From an uncultured Propionibacteriaceae bacterium (GTDB lineage Bacteria; Actinomycetota; Actinomycetes; Propionibacteriales; Propionibacteriaceae): 64,000 bases of DNA. The position numbers and the translations under genes are program-made. The stretch is from assembly GCA_945911015.1 (NCBI GenBank), contig CAMDZW010000001.1, positions 186,001-250,000 on the forward strand. Direction: 5' to 3'. Under the pieces are notes generated by a model. That model was not told where the DNA came from and ran no database searches. It saw only the letters and a list, made by a program, of their open reading frames with translations. This document shows, one piece after another, positions 9,566 through 17,498 of this stretch (position 1 is its first letter; each line of letters begins with the position of its first letter).

Positions 9566-10861
9566 ATGAGCGACGGCCCGAAGAAGGACACCCTTACCGT
9601 ACGGGACAACCGCACCGGTCAGGAATACGAGATTGAGATCACCGACGGCCACATCCGCGCAGCTGATCTCAAACAGATCCGCATGGACGGTGGTGAGCCC
9701 CTGGCAACGTACGACCCGGGGTTCGTCAACACTGCCTCCTGCCGGAGTGCAGTCACCTACATCGACGGTGACGCCGGCATCCTGGAGTACCGCGGTTACC
9801 CGATCGAACAGCTGGCGGAGAACAGCACCTACCTGGAGGTGGCATACCTGCTGCTCAACGGTGAGCTGCCGACCCAGCCCCAGCTGGACACGTGGGTGGA
9901 CCGAGTCACCAACCACACCTTCGTCCACGAGAACGTGAAGACGCTGATGACGTCCTTCCGTTACGACGCGCACCCGATGGGCATGCTGCAGTCGTCGGTC
10001 GGCGCGCTGTCCACGTTCTACCCCGAGGCCATTGACTTCACCGATCCGGAGAACCGCCAGCTCCAGATCACCCGGATGATCGCCAAGATGCCGACGCTCG
10101 GGGCCTGGGCATTCCGTCACTCGCAGGGCAAGCCGTACGTCTACCCCGACAACGACCTGTCCTATGCGGAGAACTTCCTCGCCATGCTGTTCAAGATGAG
10201 CGAGCCGAAGTACGACGCCGATCCTCGCCTGGTCAAGGCGCTCGAAGTGCTGTTCATCCTCCACGCCGACCACGAGCAGAACTGCTCGGCCAATGCGGTC
10301 CGTTCGGTCGGTTCGTCCGGTGTCGACCCATACTCGGCCGTCTCGGCCGGCATCGGCGCGCTCTATGGTCCGCTGCACGGCGGCGCCAACGAGGCCGTCC
10401 TGCGGATGCTTCGCCGGATCGGCAGCGCCGAAAACATTCCCTCCTTCATCGAGGGGGTCAAGGCCGGCAAGGAACGTCTGATGGGCTTCGGCCACCGGGT
10501 CTACAAGAACTACGACCCGCGCGCCACCATCATCAAGAAGGCCTGCGACGACGTCTTCGAGGTCACCGGGACCAACCCGCTGCTCAAGATCGCCCAGGAG
10601 CTGGAGAAGATCGCCCTCGAGGACGAGTACTTCGTCAAGCGCAAGCTGTACCCGAATGTCGACTTCTACTCGGGTCTGATCTACGAGGCGCTGCAGTTCC
10701 CGCCCGAGATGTTCACCGTCCTGTTCGCCATCCCGCGCACCTCCGGCTGGCTGGCCCAGTGGCAGGAAATGGTCAACGACCCGGACAACAAGATCGCTCG
10801 CCCGAAGCAGGTCTACACCGGTTTCCGCACCCGGGACTACGTCCCCATGTCCGCGCGCTGA
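9566..10861 (+). CDS. gltA: Citrate synthase
   Basis: 431 residues, condensing acetyl-CoA and oxaloacetate to citrate at the entry to the TCA cycle. The active-site histidines sit in LHADHEQNCSANAVR and PLHGGANEAVLRML, and the catalytic Asp in KRKLYPNVDFYSG. The substrate loop GFGHRVYKNYDPRA is intact. The N-terminal domain with VRDNRTGQEYEIEI and the overall length fit the hexameric type II (GltA) enzymes. The ATG at 9566 is chosen because the protein homology starts there and a -10 box lies 7 nt before it. The gene stands alone, divergent from rplM, and ends at a strong hairpin. Confidence 0.97.
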   Translation: MSDGPKKDTLTVRDNRTGQEYEIEITDGHIRAADLKQIRMDGGEPLATYDPGFVNTASCRSAVTYIDGDAGILEYRGYPIEQLAENSTYLEVAYLLLNGELPTQPQLDTWVDRVTNHTFVHENVKTLMTSFRYDAHPMGMLQSSVGALSTFYPEAIDFTDPENRQLQITRMIAKMPTLGAWAFRHSQGKPYVYPDNDLSYAENFLAMLFKMSEPKYDADPRLVKALEVLFILHADHEQNCSANAVRSVGSSGVDPYSAVSAGIGALYGPLHGGANEAVLRMLRRIGSAENIPSFIEGVKAGKERLMGFGHRVYKNYDPRATIIKKACDDVFEVTGTNPLLKIAQELEKIALEDEYFVKRKLYPNVDFYSGLIYEALQFPPEMFTVLFAIPRTSGWLAQWQEMVNDPDNKIARPKQVYTGFRTRDYVPMSAR

Positions 10862-10882
10862 CCCGCTGATCCGTCTTCGCCG

Positions 10883-10914
10883 AACGGCGTCTCCCCTCCC
10901 GGGAGGCGCCGTTT
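10883..10914 (+). terminator. Terminator after gltA
   Basis: An inverted repeat (AACGGCGTCTCCC pairing with GGGAGGCGCCGTT, 4-nt loop) ends in TTT 22 bp after the citrate synthase stop. Confidence 0.8.
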
Positions 10915-10970
10915 CTGCACCCCCACCCCACCCCACCCCTTCCTCGCCCCTCACCCCTCGCCCAAATCGC

Positions 10971-11036
10971 AAACACCTCAGTCACGCCCAGACACCACAC
11001 CTGCAGCTGTGGTGTGTCGGCCGTACTGAGGTGTTT
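10971..11036. repeat. 66-bp nested palindrome upstream of the first AbiEi/DUF559-like gene
   Basis: The outer arms AAACACCTCAGT (10971-10982) and ACTGAGGTGTTT (11025-11036) are perfect. The inner arms ACACCACA (10992-10999) and TGTGGTGT (11008-11015) share the same centre, 11003.5, which falls in CTGCAG. ACACC recurs 19 bp apart on the left and GGTGT 19 bp apart on the right, so the element is two short units followed by two inverted ones. It could act as an operator or an RNA hairpin. A DnaA-box-like TGTGGATAG lies at 11071-11079, between this element and the start codon. Confidence 0.8.
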
Positions 11037-11105
11037 GAGGGTGTCGACGGTGAACGGACAACACTGTCCCTGTGGATAGGTGAATCGTCATGCCATTTCG
11101 GGCAC

Positions 11106-11999
11106 ATGGTGAAGGACATGAAGCTCCGTCATGAACTCAGCAGACCTGGCTACGACAACCATGCGATCGCCCGTGCGGTCAGGAAGGAGACCCTTCACCG
11201 GCTCAGACGGGGAGCCTTCACCGATCCGGGCAGGTGCAGCCCCGAAGAGCTCCATGTCGAGCGGGTGCGTGCGGTCATTGCCCAATCCGCGGTTGACCAG
11301 GTCGCCTCGCACATCTCGGCAGGGGTGATCCACCGGCTGCCGGTCGATCGGCGAAGGCTGGACAAGGTCCACGTCATCCGACCTGGTGTGTTCCGGACCA
11401 CCGAGTTTCGCGATGTCATCAAGCGGCAACGACCGGGAGTCTCCTCGGTCCTGATCGACGGCATCCCGGTGACACCGTTGACCACCACTGCCGTCGACCT
11501 TGCCCGACTGCTGCCCTTCGCTGATGGTGTCGCTGCCGTCGACGCCGCGCGACGAGCTGGTGCGGAACTTGGCGATCTACGGACCATGGTCGCGAGCCAG
11601 CCGGGCCGCAAGGGAAACGGCATGGCACGCCGGGCGATCGAGTTCTCCGATCCCCGGGCCGAAAGCGGCGGCGAATCCCATGCCCGCGTACAGATGGCCG
11701 CAGCTGGTCTGCCTGCCCCAGCTCTCCAAGTTGTCTTTGTCGACGCCGAAGGCGAGATGCGTGTGGATTTCGCGTGGCCTGACCACGGTGTGGTCGTCGA
11801 GTTCGACGGCTTCGTGAAGTACGGGCGTCTGCTCGCGCCCGGTCAGGAACTGGCCGATGTCCTCCGGTTGGAAAAACACCGCGAGGCACGCCTACGCGCC
11901 CTCGGACTTGTGGTGATCCGCATCGTCTGGGAGGACATCCTCCGCCCAGCCAGGCTCGGCGCTCTCATCCGAGGCGGATTCCGCCGGGCAGCTGCCTGA
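11106..11999 (+). CDS. AbiEi-like antitoxin domain / DUF559-type endonuclease-fold protein
   Basis: 297 residues. The N-terminal 90 residues look like a winged-helix module of the AbiEi antitoxin-like group (HAIARAVRKETLHRLRRGAF). The middle carries the usual ARLLPFADGVAAVDAA linker. The C terminus resembles a DUF559/Vsr-like PD-(D/E)XK fold: VDFAWPDHGVVVEFDG, then EKHREARLRALGLVVIRIVWED. No AbiEii-type nucleotidyltransferase toxin is adjacent, so this is not a standard type IV toxin-antitoxin pair. It is a diverged paralogue of the gene at 27153. The ATG at 11106 is the best start but lacks a clear ribosome site. The upstream palindrome may be its operator. Function is unknown; nuclease activity is inferred from the fold only. 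Confidence 0.7.
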   Translation: MVKDMKLRHELSRPGYDNHAIARAVRKETLHRLRRGAFTDPGRCSPEELHVERVRAVIAQSAVDQVASHISAGVIHRLPVDRRRLDKVHVIRPGVFRTTEFRDVIKRQRPGVSSVLIDGIPVTPLTTTAVDLARLLPFADGVAAVDAARRAGAELGDLRTMVASQPGRKGNGMARRAIEFSDPRAESGGESHARVQMAAAGLPAPALQVVFVDAEGEMRVDFAWPDHGVVVEFDGFVKYGRLLAPGQELADVLRLEKHREARLRALGLVVIRIVWEDILRPARLGALIRGGFRRAAA

Positions 12000-12000
12000 G

Positions 12001-12014
12001 CCCCGCAAACGGGG
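12001..12014. terminator. Short hairpin between convergent genes
   Basis: CCCCG and CGGGG around a 4-nt loop lie between the stops of the AbiEi-like gene (11999) and the transporter gene (12026). It is short and has no T-run, so this is a weak candidate. Confidence 0.3.
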
Positions 12015-12025
12015 GAGGTGCGAGG

Positions 12026-13324
12026 TCACGGCACCGGGTTGGTGGCGTCATAGTCGCGGAAGGCGGGATGCACCAAGCGGGTCAGGAGGGCGAGGACGGC
12101 GATGATGATCAGGCCACCGAACAGGGGCGGGCACCACAGCGAGGTGACGGTGGCCAGGGTGCCCATGTAGAGGGCGCCGAGCCGCGGGCCGCCGGCCACG
12201 ACGACGGTGAAGATGCCCTGCTGGCGGCCGCGCATGGCATCAGGGACGGCGGTCTGCATGATGGTGGAGCGGAAGATCGCACCGACCTGATCGGCGGCTC
12301 CCATCACGACCAGAGCCAGGCCGGCGAGCAACAACAGCGGCAGATTCGTCACCGTGGGCCCCAGACCGGCTGGCCGCCACACTCCCACAGCCGCCACCAA
12401 CAACACCGCGCCCAACGCGATCCCACCAAGCCCATAGACATGGGTGGCCTTGATCAGTGCCCGGGTCTGGTGGCGGACGCCGCCGAACCGCCCGGAGAAC
12501 AGGCTGGCCAGGAAGGTACCGACCGCGCTGGCTGCGGTGAGCAGACCGGAGGTGATCTCACCGCCGCCGATCAGGGTGGCCCCGACTGCCGGGAACAGTG
12601 CGATCGGGTGGCCGAAGGACATGGCGGTCAGATCGAGCAGATAGAGGGTACGAATGGTGCGGGCACCCCGCAGGAACCGTAGCCCCTCGGCCAGCGCTGT
12701 GAGCCCGGGACGGGACGATTCGCCTTCCGGCCTGATCCTGGGCAGCGACCACAGGCCGAGGAAGAGTGACGACATCAGGACGACGTCGATCGAATAGGTC
12801 CAGGCGTAGTCGGTGAAGGCGACCAGCACACCGCCCAGCGCGGGGCCCACCATCACCATGGCACCGAAGGTGACCCCTTGCAGCGCTGAAGCAGCCGGCA
12901 GCATCGTGGCTGGCACCAGACGCGGGATGATCGCGGCACGCGTTGCCATCACGATCGAGTTCGCCCCGGCATTGACGACGGTCAGCGCATAGAGCCATGC
13001 CGGAGTCACCAGGTGACTCCAGGCCAGGACGGCCAGCAGCACCGTCGACGCCCACGTCACACAGGAGGCAATCAGCGCCACGGTCCGCCGGTCGAAGGCA
13101 TCGGCGAGCATGCCGCCATAGACGCCGGCCAGGATCATCGGCACCAGCCCTGCGACGGCGATGAATGACACCGCCAGCGTGGATCCGGTCATGGCGAACA
13201 TGTGCAACATCACCGCAACCAGGGTCAGTTGCCCGCCGAGCCCGGCCAGCGATGAGCCGATCCACAGCCGAGCGAAGGCACTGGAATGCCGCAAGGGGGA
13301 GAGATCGACGAAGTGACTGGCCAC
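12026..13324 (-). CDS. MFS transporter, enterobactin-exporter/macrolide-efflux-like
   Basis: 432-residue membrane protein with about twelve hydrophobic helices. It starts SPLRHSSAFARLWIGSSLAGLGGQL, typical of the MFS_3 (EntS-like) group. The family motif between helices 2 and 3 is present as GMLADAFDRRTVALIA. Such proteins export siderophores or drugs; the substrate cannot be read here. The start is taken as the GTG at 13324. The open frame extends 760 bp further upstream, but that part is antisense to trmB. The gene diverges from trmB with 39 bp between starts and converges on the AbiEi-like gene. Confidence 0.85.
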   Translation of the reverse strand: MASHFVDLSPLRHSSAFARLWIGSSLAGLGGQLTLVAVMLHMFAMTGSTLAVSFIAVAGLVPMILAGVYGGMLADAFDRRTVALIASCVTWASTVLLAVLAWSHLVTPAWLYALTVVNAGANSIVMATRAAIIPRLVPATMLPAASALQGVTFGAMVMVGPALGGVLVAFTDYAWTYSIDVVLMSSLFLGLWSLPRIRPEGESSRPGLTALAEGLRFLRGARTIRTLYLLDLTAMSFGHPIALFPAVGATLIGGGEITSGLLTAASAVGTFLASLFSGRFGGVRHQTRALIKATHVYGLGGIALGAVLLVAAVGVWRPAGLGPTVTNLPLLLLAGLALVVMGAADQVGAIFRSTIMQTAVPDAMRGRQQGIFTVVVAGGPRLGALYMGTLATVTSLWCPPLFGGLIIIAVLALLTRLVHPAFRDYDATNPVP

Positions 13325-13348
13325 GTCAGGAGTCTGCCCGAATCGGTG

Positions 13349-13354
13349 TAGCCT
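13349..13354 (+). promoter_or_regulatory. -10 box of the trmB operon
   Basis: TAGCCT ends 9 nt before the GTG at 13364, with no Shine-Dalgarno sequence between, so the transcript is probably leaderless or nearly so. Confidence 0.4.
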
Positions 13355-13363
13355 CTGGTCATC

Positions 13364-14227
13364 GTGCTGCCATTCGATCCCAACCAGCCTGTCGACCCCA
13401 CCCGGCCTGTCGACCCTGACCAGCCTGTCGACTCTGACCAGCTGGCGTCCGACGTAGGTCTGGACCTGTCCCCTGTCGCGGCGCCTGCTGCTCCTGACAC
13501 CGCCGAGCCGCGCTCGGGGAAGCGTCCGGTGACCTCGTTCGTACGGCGCACCAGCCGGATGACCGAGGCACAGGAGAAGGCCTGGCGGGCCCATGCCCCA
13601 CGGATCGTGATCGACATCCCGCAGGTCCAGCCCAACGGTGTGCTCTCCCCGCGGCAACCGCTCGACCTGGCGCAGGTCTTCGGCCGTGAGGCTCCGTTGG
13701 TGATCGAGATCGGCCCCGGCATGGGCGAATCCCTGGTGGCGTTGGCCAAGGCGCACCCGCAGACCAATTTCCTCACCTTCGAGGTCTATCGTTCCGCCGT
13801 CGGAGGCATCGTGGTCAAGTGTGCCCAGACCGAGGTCGACAACATCCGGGTGGCGATGGTCGATGCGGTCACCGGGTTGCAACATCTGGTGGAGCCCGGT
13901 GCAGCCAGCGAATTCTGGACCTTCTTCCCCGATCCGTGGCCGAAGAATCGCCACCACAAGCGCCGACTCGTCGACACCGCGTTCGCCTCCCTCGTGGCCA
14001 GCAGGCTGACCATCGATGGCTTGTGGCGACTGGCCACCGACTGGCCGAACTACGCCGACCAGATCCGTGGCGTCTTTGCCGACCACCCCGATTTTCTCAA
14101 CCTGTACGGGGATCTCGGGGGTATCGCGCCCCGGTGGTCAGGTCGCCCGGTGACCCGATTCGAGCAACGCGGGGTCGACGAGGGACGACCGATCCGTGAC
14201 TTCACCGTACGACGGATCGTGCGATGA
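13364..14227 (+). CDS. trmB: tRNA (guanine-N7-)-methyltransferase
   Basis: 287 residues. Makes m7G46 in the variable loop of tRNAs using S-adenosylmethionine. The SAM site is LVIEIGPGMGESLVALA and the family signature is FFPDPWPKNRHHKRR. The catalytic part starts near residue 55. The first 27 residues come from an 18-bp tandem DNA repeat giving NQPVDP-TRPVDP-DQPVDS, a low-complexity extension not needed for activity. A start after the repeat is possible, but the GTG at 13364 fits the promoter. The stop overlaps the truA start (ATGA), so three RNA-modification genes are coupled: trmB, truA and an RsmC-like gene. Confidence 0.95.
   Translation: MLPFDPNQPVDPTRPVDPDQPVDSDQLASDVGLDLSPVAAPAAPDTAEPRSGKRPVTSFVRRTSRMTEAQEKAWRAHAPRIVIDIPQVQPNGVLSPRQPLDLAQVFGREAPLVIEIGPGMGESLVALAKAHPQTNFLTFEVYRSAVGGIVVKCAQTEVDNIRVAMVDAVTGLQHLVEPGAASEFWTFFPDPWPKNRHHKRRLVDTAFASLVASRLTIDGLWRLATDWPNYADQIRGVFADHPDFLNLYGDLGGIAPRWSGRPVTRFEQRGVDEGRPIRDFTVRRIVR
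13380..13440 (+). repeat. 18-bp tandem repeat inside the trmB 5' end
   Basis: Three and a half copies of an 18-bp unit with the core CAGCCTGTCGACCC lie in frame and encode (N/T/D)(Q/R)PVD(P/S). Copies differ at a few bases. Such repeats can change in copy number without breaking the frame. Confidence 0.75.
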
Positions 14228-15087
14228 CCACCCGCCGCCTGCGTCTCGATCTTTCCTATGACGGCACGGATTTCTCCGGTTGGGCGAGCCAACCCGGACT
14301 CCGTACGGTGCAGGGCACTCTGGAGGAGTGGATCACCACGGTGCTGCGTCTTGACGCTCCCGCTCAGGTGATCTGTGCCGGCCGGACCGATGCCGGTGTC
14401 CATGCTCGCGGCCAGGTCTGCCACCTCGATCTCGACCCGGACACGGTCCCGGCGCCGAGCAGTGGCCCCCGCCATGAGGCGACCGAACTCCTGCAGCGAC
14501 GCCTCACCCGCGCTCTCCCCCACGACATCACCGTCCACGACGTGAGCTGGGCACCGGCTGGTTTCGATGCGCGGTTCGCGGCCATCTGGCGGCGCTACTG
14601 CTATCGCATCGTCGACCTCGACAGCCGCCGGGATCCCTTGCTGCGTTCAACAGTGGCTCGGGTCGACGATCATCTCGACATCGACGCCATGAATGATGCA
14701 GCCACCTTGATGCTCGGACTGAGGGACTTTGCCGCCTTCTGCAAGAAGCGGGACGGCGCCACCACGATCCGCACCCTGACCGACTGCCGTGCCGAGCGCA
14801 TCGCCCACGGTGAGCGAGCAGGGACCGTGACGATCACCGTACAGGCCGATGCCTTCTGTCACTCGATGGTGCGCTCGCTGGTGGGCGCGCTGGTGACGGT
14901 GGGCAGCCGAAAGCGCGACCTGCACTGGTTGGCCGGCCTGCTCGAACGTCAGGAGCGGAGCGGGGAGATCACCGTGATGCCGGCTGGCGGGCTCACCCTG
15001 GAAGAGGTCGGTTACCCTGCCGACGACGAACTCGCCGCCCGCGCGGTCGAGGCCCGCGCCACCAGAGAGCTGCCGAGTCGACCATGA
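14224..15087 (+). CDS. truA: tRNA pseudouridine(38-40) synthase
   Basis: 287 residues. Isomerises uridines 38-40 in the anticodon stem. The catalytic Asp56 lies in CAGRTDAGVHARGQ. The N-terminal LRLDLSYDGTDFSGW and the later RRYCYRIVD and FCHSMVRSLVGALVTVG segments are standard. The gene overlaps trmB by 4 bp and is itself overlapped by the next gene. In many actinobacteria truA follows rplQ. Here rplQ is 8 kb away on the other strand, so truA has left the alpha operon. Confidence 0.96.
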   Translation: MTTRRLRLDLSYDGTDFSGWASQPGLRTVQGTLEEWITTVLRLDAPAQVICAGRTDAGVHARGQVCHLDLDPDTVPAPSSGPRHEATELLQRRLTRALPHDITVHDVSWAPAGFDARFAAIWRRYCYRIVDLDSRRDPLLRSTVARVDDHLDIDAMNDAATLMLGLRDFAAFCKKRDGATTIRTLTDCRAERIAHGERAGTVTITVQADAFCHSMVRSLVGALVTVGSRKRDLHWLAGLLERQERSGEITVMPAGGLTLEEVGYPADDELAARAVEARATRELPSRP

Positions 15088-15680
15088 CCCACTACTTCAC
15101 CACCCCCGACGGGCCGCAGCAGCGCCGTACCGCCGAGATGGAGGTCTGGGGCCACGCTCTGACCATGACCACCGCCCGTGGCACCTTCTCCACCGATGGC
15201 CTCGACCTCGGCACCCGGGTGCTGGTCCGGTCGGTGACCCCGGATCCCGCCGCCACTCACGTGCTGGACCTGGGGTGTGGCTGGGGTCCGATCGCGGTCG
15301 GCCTGGGACTGTCGCTTCCCCGGGCCAAGGTCGATGCGGTCGACACCAATGAACTCGCCCTCGAACTCACCCGGGAGAATGCTGCCAGTCACGGCATCGG
15401 GGATCGACTCCGCGCCACCACCCCTGATGCCGCGCTCCCTCCGGCCGATGGGTACGACGAGATCTGGTCCAATCCGCCGATCCGGATCGGCAAGCCGGCC
15501 CTGCATGAGCTGCTGTTGACCTGGCTCCCTCGTCTGGCGCCTCAGGGCCGTGCCCACCTCGTCGTGGGGAAGAACCTGGGGGCCGATTCATTGCAGCGCT
15601 GGCTCGGGGGTCAGGGGTTCCCGACATCTCGGATGGCCAGTGCCAAGGGCTTTCGGGTCTTCTGCACCACCAAGGGCTGA
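15084..15680 (+). CDS. RsmC-like class I methyltransferase
   Basis: 198 residues related to the catalytic half of RsmC, which makes m2G1207 in 16S rRNA. It opens HYFTTPDG as many of these short homologues do. The SAM-binding motif is [15 protein letters not shown], and the N-methylation motif is SNPPIRIGK. It lacks the N-terminal pseudo-domain of E. coli RsmC, so rRNA specificity is likely but not proved. It overlaps the truA stop (ATGA), completing a trmB-truA-rsmC-like operon. Confidence 0.8.
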   Translation: MTHYFTTPDGPQQRRTAEMEVWGHALTMTTARGTFSTDGLDLGTRVLVRSVTPDPAATHVLDLGCGWGPIAVGLGLSLPRAKVDAVDTNELALELTRENAASHGIGDRLRATTPDAALPPADGYDEIWSNPPIRIGKPALHELLLTWLPRLAPQGRAHLVVGKNLGADSLQRWLGGQGFPTSRMASAKGFRVFCTTKG

Positions 15681-15778
15681 GCCCACCCTCACAAGTGTCG
15701 GCCCCAGCGACTAAGGTTGATGGTGTTCGCGCGACTACATCGCCGACCCCCCCGGTCGGCCGAGATGAGAGGACGACC

Positions 15779-16393
15779 ATGGCGACCTACACACTCCCCG
15801 ATCTTCCCTACGACTACGGGGCACTTGCGCCCCACATCGCTCCCGAGATCATGGAGCTCCACCACAGCAAGCACCACCAGGCGTACGTGACCGGCGCCAA
15901 CACTGCGTTGGAGCAGCTTGAGGAAGCCCGCGCAGGAGGCAACTTCGGCGCGATCAACAAGCTCGAGAAGGATTTGGCGTTCCACCTCGGTGGTCACGTC
16001 AACCACTCGGTCTTCTGGAAGAACATGTCCCCCGACGGTGGCGGCGAGCCCACCGGCGACACGGCCGCTGCGATCAACGAGTTCTTCGGCACCTTCGAGG
16101 GATTCAAGGCCCAGTTCGTGGCCAATGCCAATGGCATCCAGGGCTCGGGCTGGTCGGTTCTGGCTTGGGACGTCCTGGGTCAGCGACTGAACGTCTTCCA
16201 GCTCTTCGACCAGCAGGGCAACGTCCCGCTCGGTCAGATCCCGGTGCTGCAGCTCGACATGTGGGAGCACGCCTTCTACCTGCAGTACAAGAACGTCAAG
16301 GCTGACTACGTCACCGCATGGTGGAACGTGGTCAACTGGGCCGATGTCGAGGCTCGCCTCGCTGCCGCCCGGCAGACCGTTGGTCTGGTCTGA
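15779..16393 (+). CDS. sodA: Superoxide dismutase, Fe/Mn family
   Basis: 204 residues. Dismutates superoxide to peroxide and oxygen. The metal ligands are His28 in [12 protein letters not shown], His in [10 protein letters not shown], and Asp and His in [14 protein letters not shown]. The segment FDQQGNVP carries the Gln that contacts the metal-bound solvent in Mn and cambialistic enzymes; Fe or Mn use cannot be settled by reading. No signal peptide, so cytoplasmic. A GAGAGGACG ribosome site lies before the ATG at 15779. Monocistronic, ending at a strong hairpin. Confidence 0.97.
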   Translation: MATYTLPDLPYDYGALAPHIAPEIMELHHSKHHQAYVTGANTALEQLEEARAGGNFGAINKLEKDLAFHLGGHVNHSVFWKNMSPDGGGEPTGDTAAAINEFFGTFEGFKAQFVANANGIQGSGWSVLAWDVLGQRLNVFQLFDQQGNVPLGQIPVLQLDMWEHAFYLQYKNVKADYVTAWWNVVNWADVEARLAAARQTVGLV

Positions 16394-16406
16394 GCCGACA
16401 TCACCT

Positions 16407-16437
16407 GAGCCCGGCCCGTCACCGTACGGGTCGGGCT
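16407..16437 (+). terminator. Terminator after sodA
   Basis: A 13-bp stem (GAGCCCGGCCCGT with ACGGGTCGGGCTC, one mismatch, 5-nt loop) starts 14 bp after the superoxide dismutase stop. Confidence 0.8.
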
Positions 16438-16518
16438 CGTGTGCGTTCTGAACCACCACTGCACTATCCTGTTGCAGCTTGCCACCGCGAGCCACACCCA
16501 ATCCCAAGGAGAATCCCT

Positions 16519-16869
16519 GTGAGCATCCGCAACAAGGTTGCCGCTGCTGCCCTGGCCATTGTCGCCTCCACCATGCTGTTCGCCTGCAGTGCTGGCAAGC
16601 CGAGCCAGGAAGAGGTCCGGGGCGGGTACGAGAAGATTCTCGCCGAGACCTCGACCGCCGGTCTCGACGTGCCCCCCGAGGCGATGGACAAGATGCTCGA
16701 CTGCATTGTGCCCAAGGCCTACGAGCAGCTCAGCGACAAGGCGCTCAACGCCATCGCCAAGGGTGACCCCAACGGGGGCATCAGCGGCGAGGACCAGACC
16801 AAGCTCCAGCAGATCGGTGCTGACTGTGGCAAGGAACTGGCGGCCGAGATGCTGAAGGACGTCGGCTGA
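16519..16869 (+). CDS. Small lipoprotein of unknown function
   Basis: 116 residues. A lipoprotein signal is clear: a few charged residues, a hydrophobic stretch and the lipobox LFAC near residue 23. The mature part is about 90 residues, mostly helical in character, with two further cysteines (LDCIVPK and GADCGKEL) that could form a disulfide outside the membrane. The start is a GTG at 16519 preceded by AAGGAGAA. TATCCT at 16465-16470 may be its -10 box. I do not recognise the family. It lies between two terminators, so it is transcribed alone. Confidence 0.75.
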   Translation: MSIRNKVAAAALAIVASTMLFACSAGKPSQEEVRGGYEKILAETSTAGLDVPPEAMDKMLDCIVPKAYEQLSDKALNAIAKGDPNGGISGEDQTKLQQIGADCGKELAAEMLKDVG

Positions 16870-16885
16870 CCGCAGCCACTCCACG

Positions 16886-16921
16886 AGCCCCTGCGCGGCC
16901 TGACCGGCTGCTGCAGGGGCT
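16886..16921 (+). terminator. Terminator after the small lipoprotein gene
   Basis: AGCCCCTGC (16886-16894) pairs with GCAGGGGCT (16913-16921) and is followed by TT, 17 bp after the stop. Confidence 0.7.
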
Positions 16922-17006
16922 TTGTGCATCCTGTCCACAGGCCGACGCTCAGCTGGTGGTGGCCTCGCCCCAGAACCGCTAGTCTGCCGCCTACGAGGAG
17001 GTGGAC

Positions 17007-17432
17007 GTGGACCCCGTACGGCCAAGGCTGCGCCCGGGTGGGCCAGACGCACGCGACGAGCGTGGCGGATCGACCGCGATCCTGGCCGCGATCATCGCGC
17101 CGATGTTGCTGGTGTTGGTCGGTTTGGTCGTCGACGGCGGCGGACAGTTGGCCGCGGTCCGGCAGGCCGAGGCGGTGGCTGCTCAGGCAGCCCGAGCCGG
17201 TGCTGATGCGGTGATCGGTGCCGCGGTCGCCGGGGCCGGCGCCGAGCAGCGGGCCCGAGCGGCGGCGCTGGAGCATCTGCAGCGGGCCGGGGTCGAGGGC
17301 ACCGTCACTGTTGCGGACGGGGTCGTCACCGTGACCACGAGCCTCCAGCACGACGCCGTTTTCCTCGGTCTGATCGGGATCAACCAGCTCACCGGCACCG
17401 GAGAGGCCTCGGCCCGGATCGTGCCCGGCTAG
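17007..17432 (+). CDS. TadE/TadG-like pilus-assembly family protein, orphan
   Basis: 141 residues. After an Arg/Pro-rich start comes one hydrophobic helix (STAILAAIIAPMLLVLVGLVVDGGG). The body is rich in Ala and Val (AAVRQAEAVAAQAARAGADAV). This layout, with a pseudopilin-like helix and DGGGQLAAVRQAE, is typical of TadE/G-like proteins of Flp pilus loci in actinobacteria. No tadA, tadB, tadC or flp gene is adjacent, so it is either used with a remote Tad system or does something else. GTG at 17007 is preferred because GAGGAG lies 6 nt upstream; a GTG at 17001 is too close to it. Confidence 0.7.
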   Translation: MDPVRPRLRPGGPDARDERGGSTAILAAIIAPMLLVLVGLVVDGGGQLAAVRQAEAVAAQAARAGADAVIGAAVAGAGAEQRARAAALEHLQRAGVEGTVTVADGVVTVTTSLQHDAVFLGLIGINQLTGTGEASARIVPG

Positions 17433-17435
17433 CCA

Positions 17436-17470
17436 TCGGGAGAGGAAGGACAAACCGGTCCCCCTCCCGA
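17436..17470. terminator. Terminator shared by convergent genes
   Basis: TCGGGAGAGG (17436-17445) pairs with CCCCTCCCGA (17461-17470), with one mismatch, between the stops at 17432 (plus) and 17499 (minus). Confidence 0.6.
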
Positions 17471-17498
17471 CGACCTCCCCAGAGGACCCTCAGTTCGA

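Noticed and set aside
12026..14086. Transporter frame extended to 686 residues
   Set aside because: The extra N-terminal 250 residues are antisense to trmB; the transporter homology begins at the GTG at 13324.
16931..16939. CTGTCCACA, a near DnaA box before the TadE/G-like gene
   Set aside because: Single copy with one mismatch and no paired site; could be chance.
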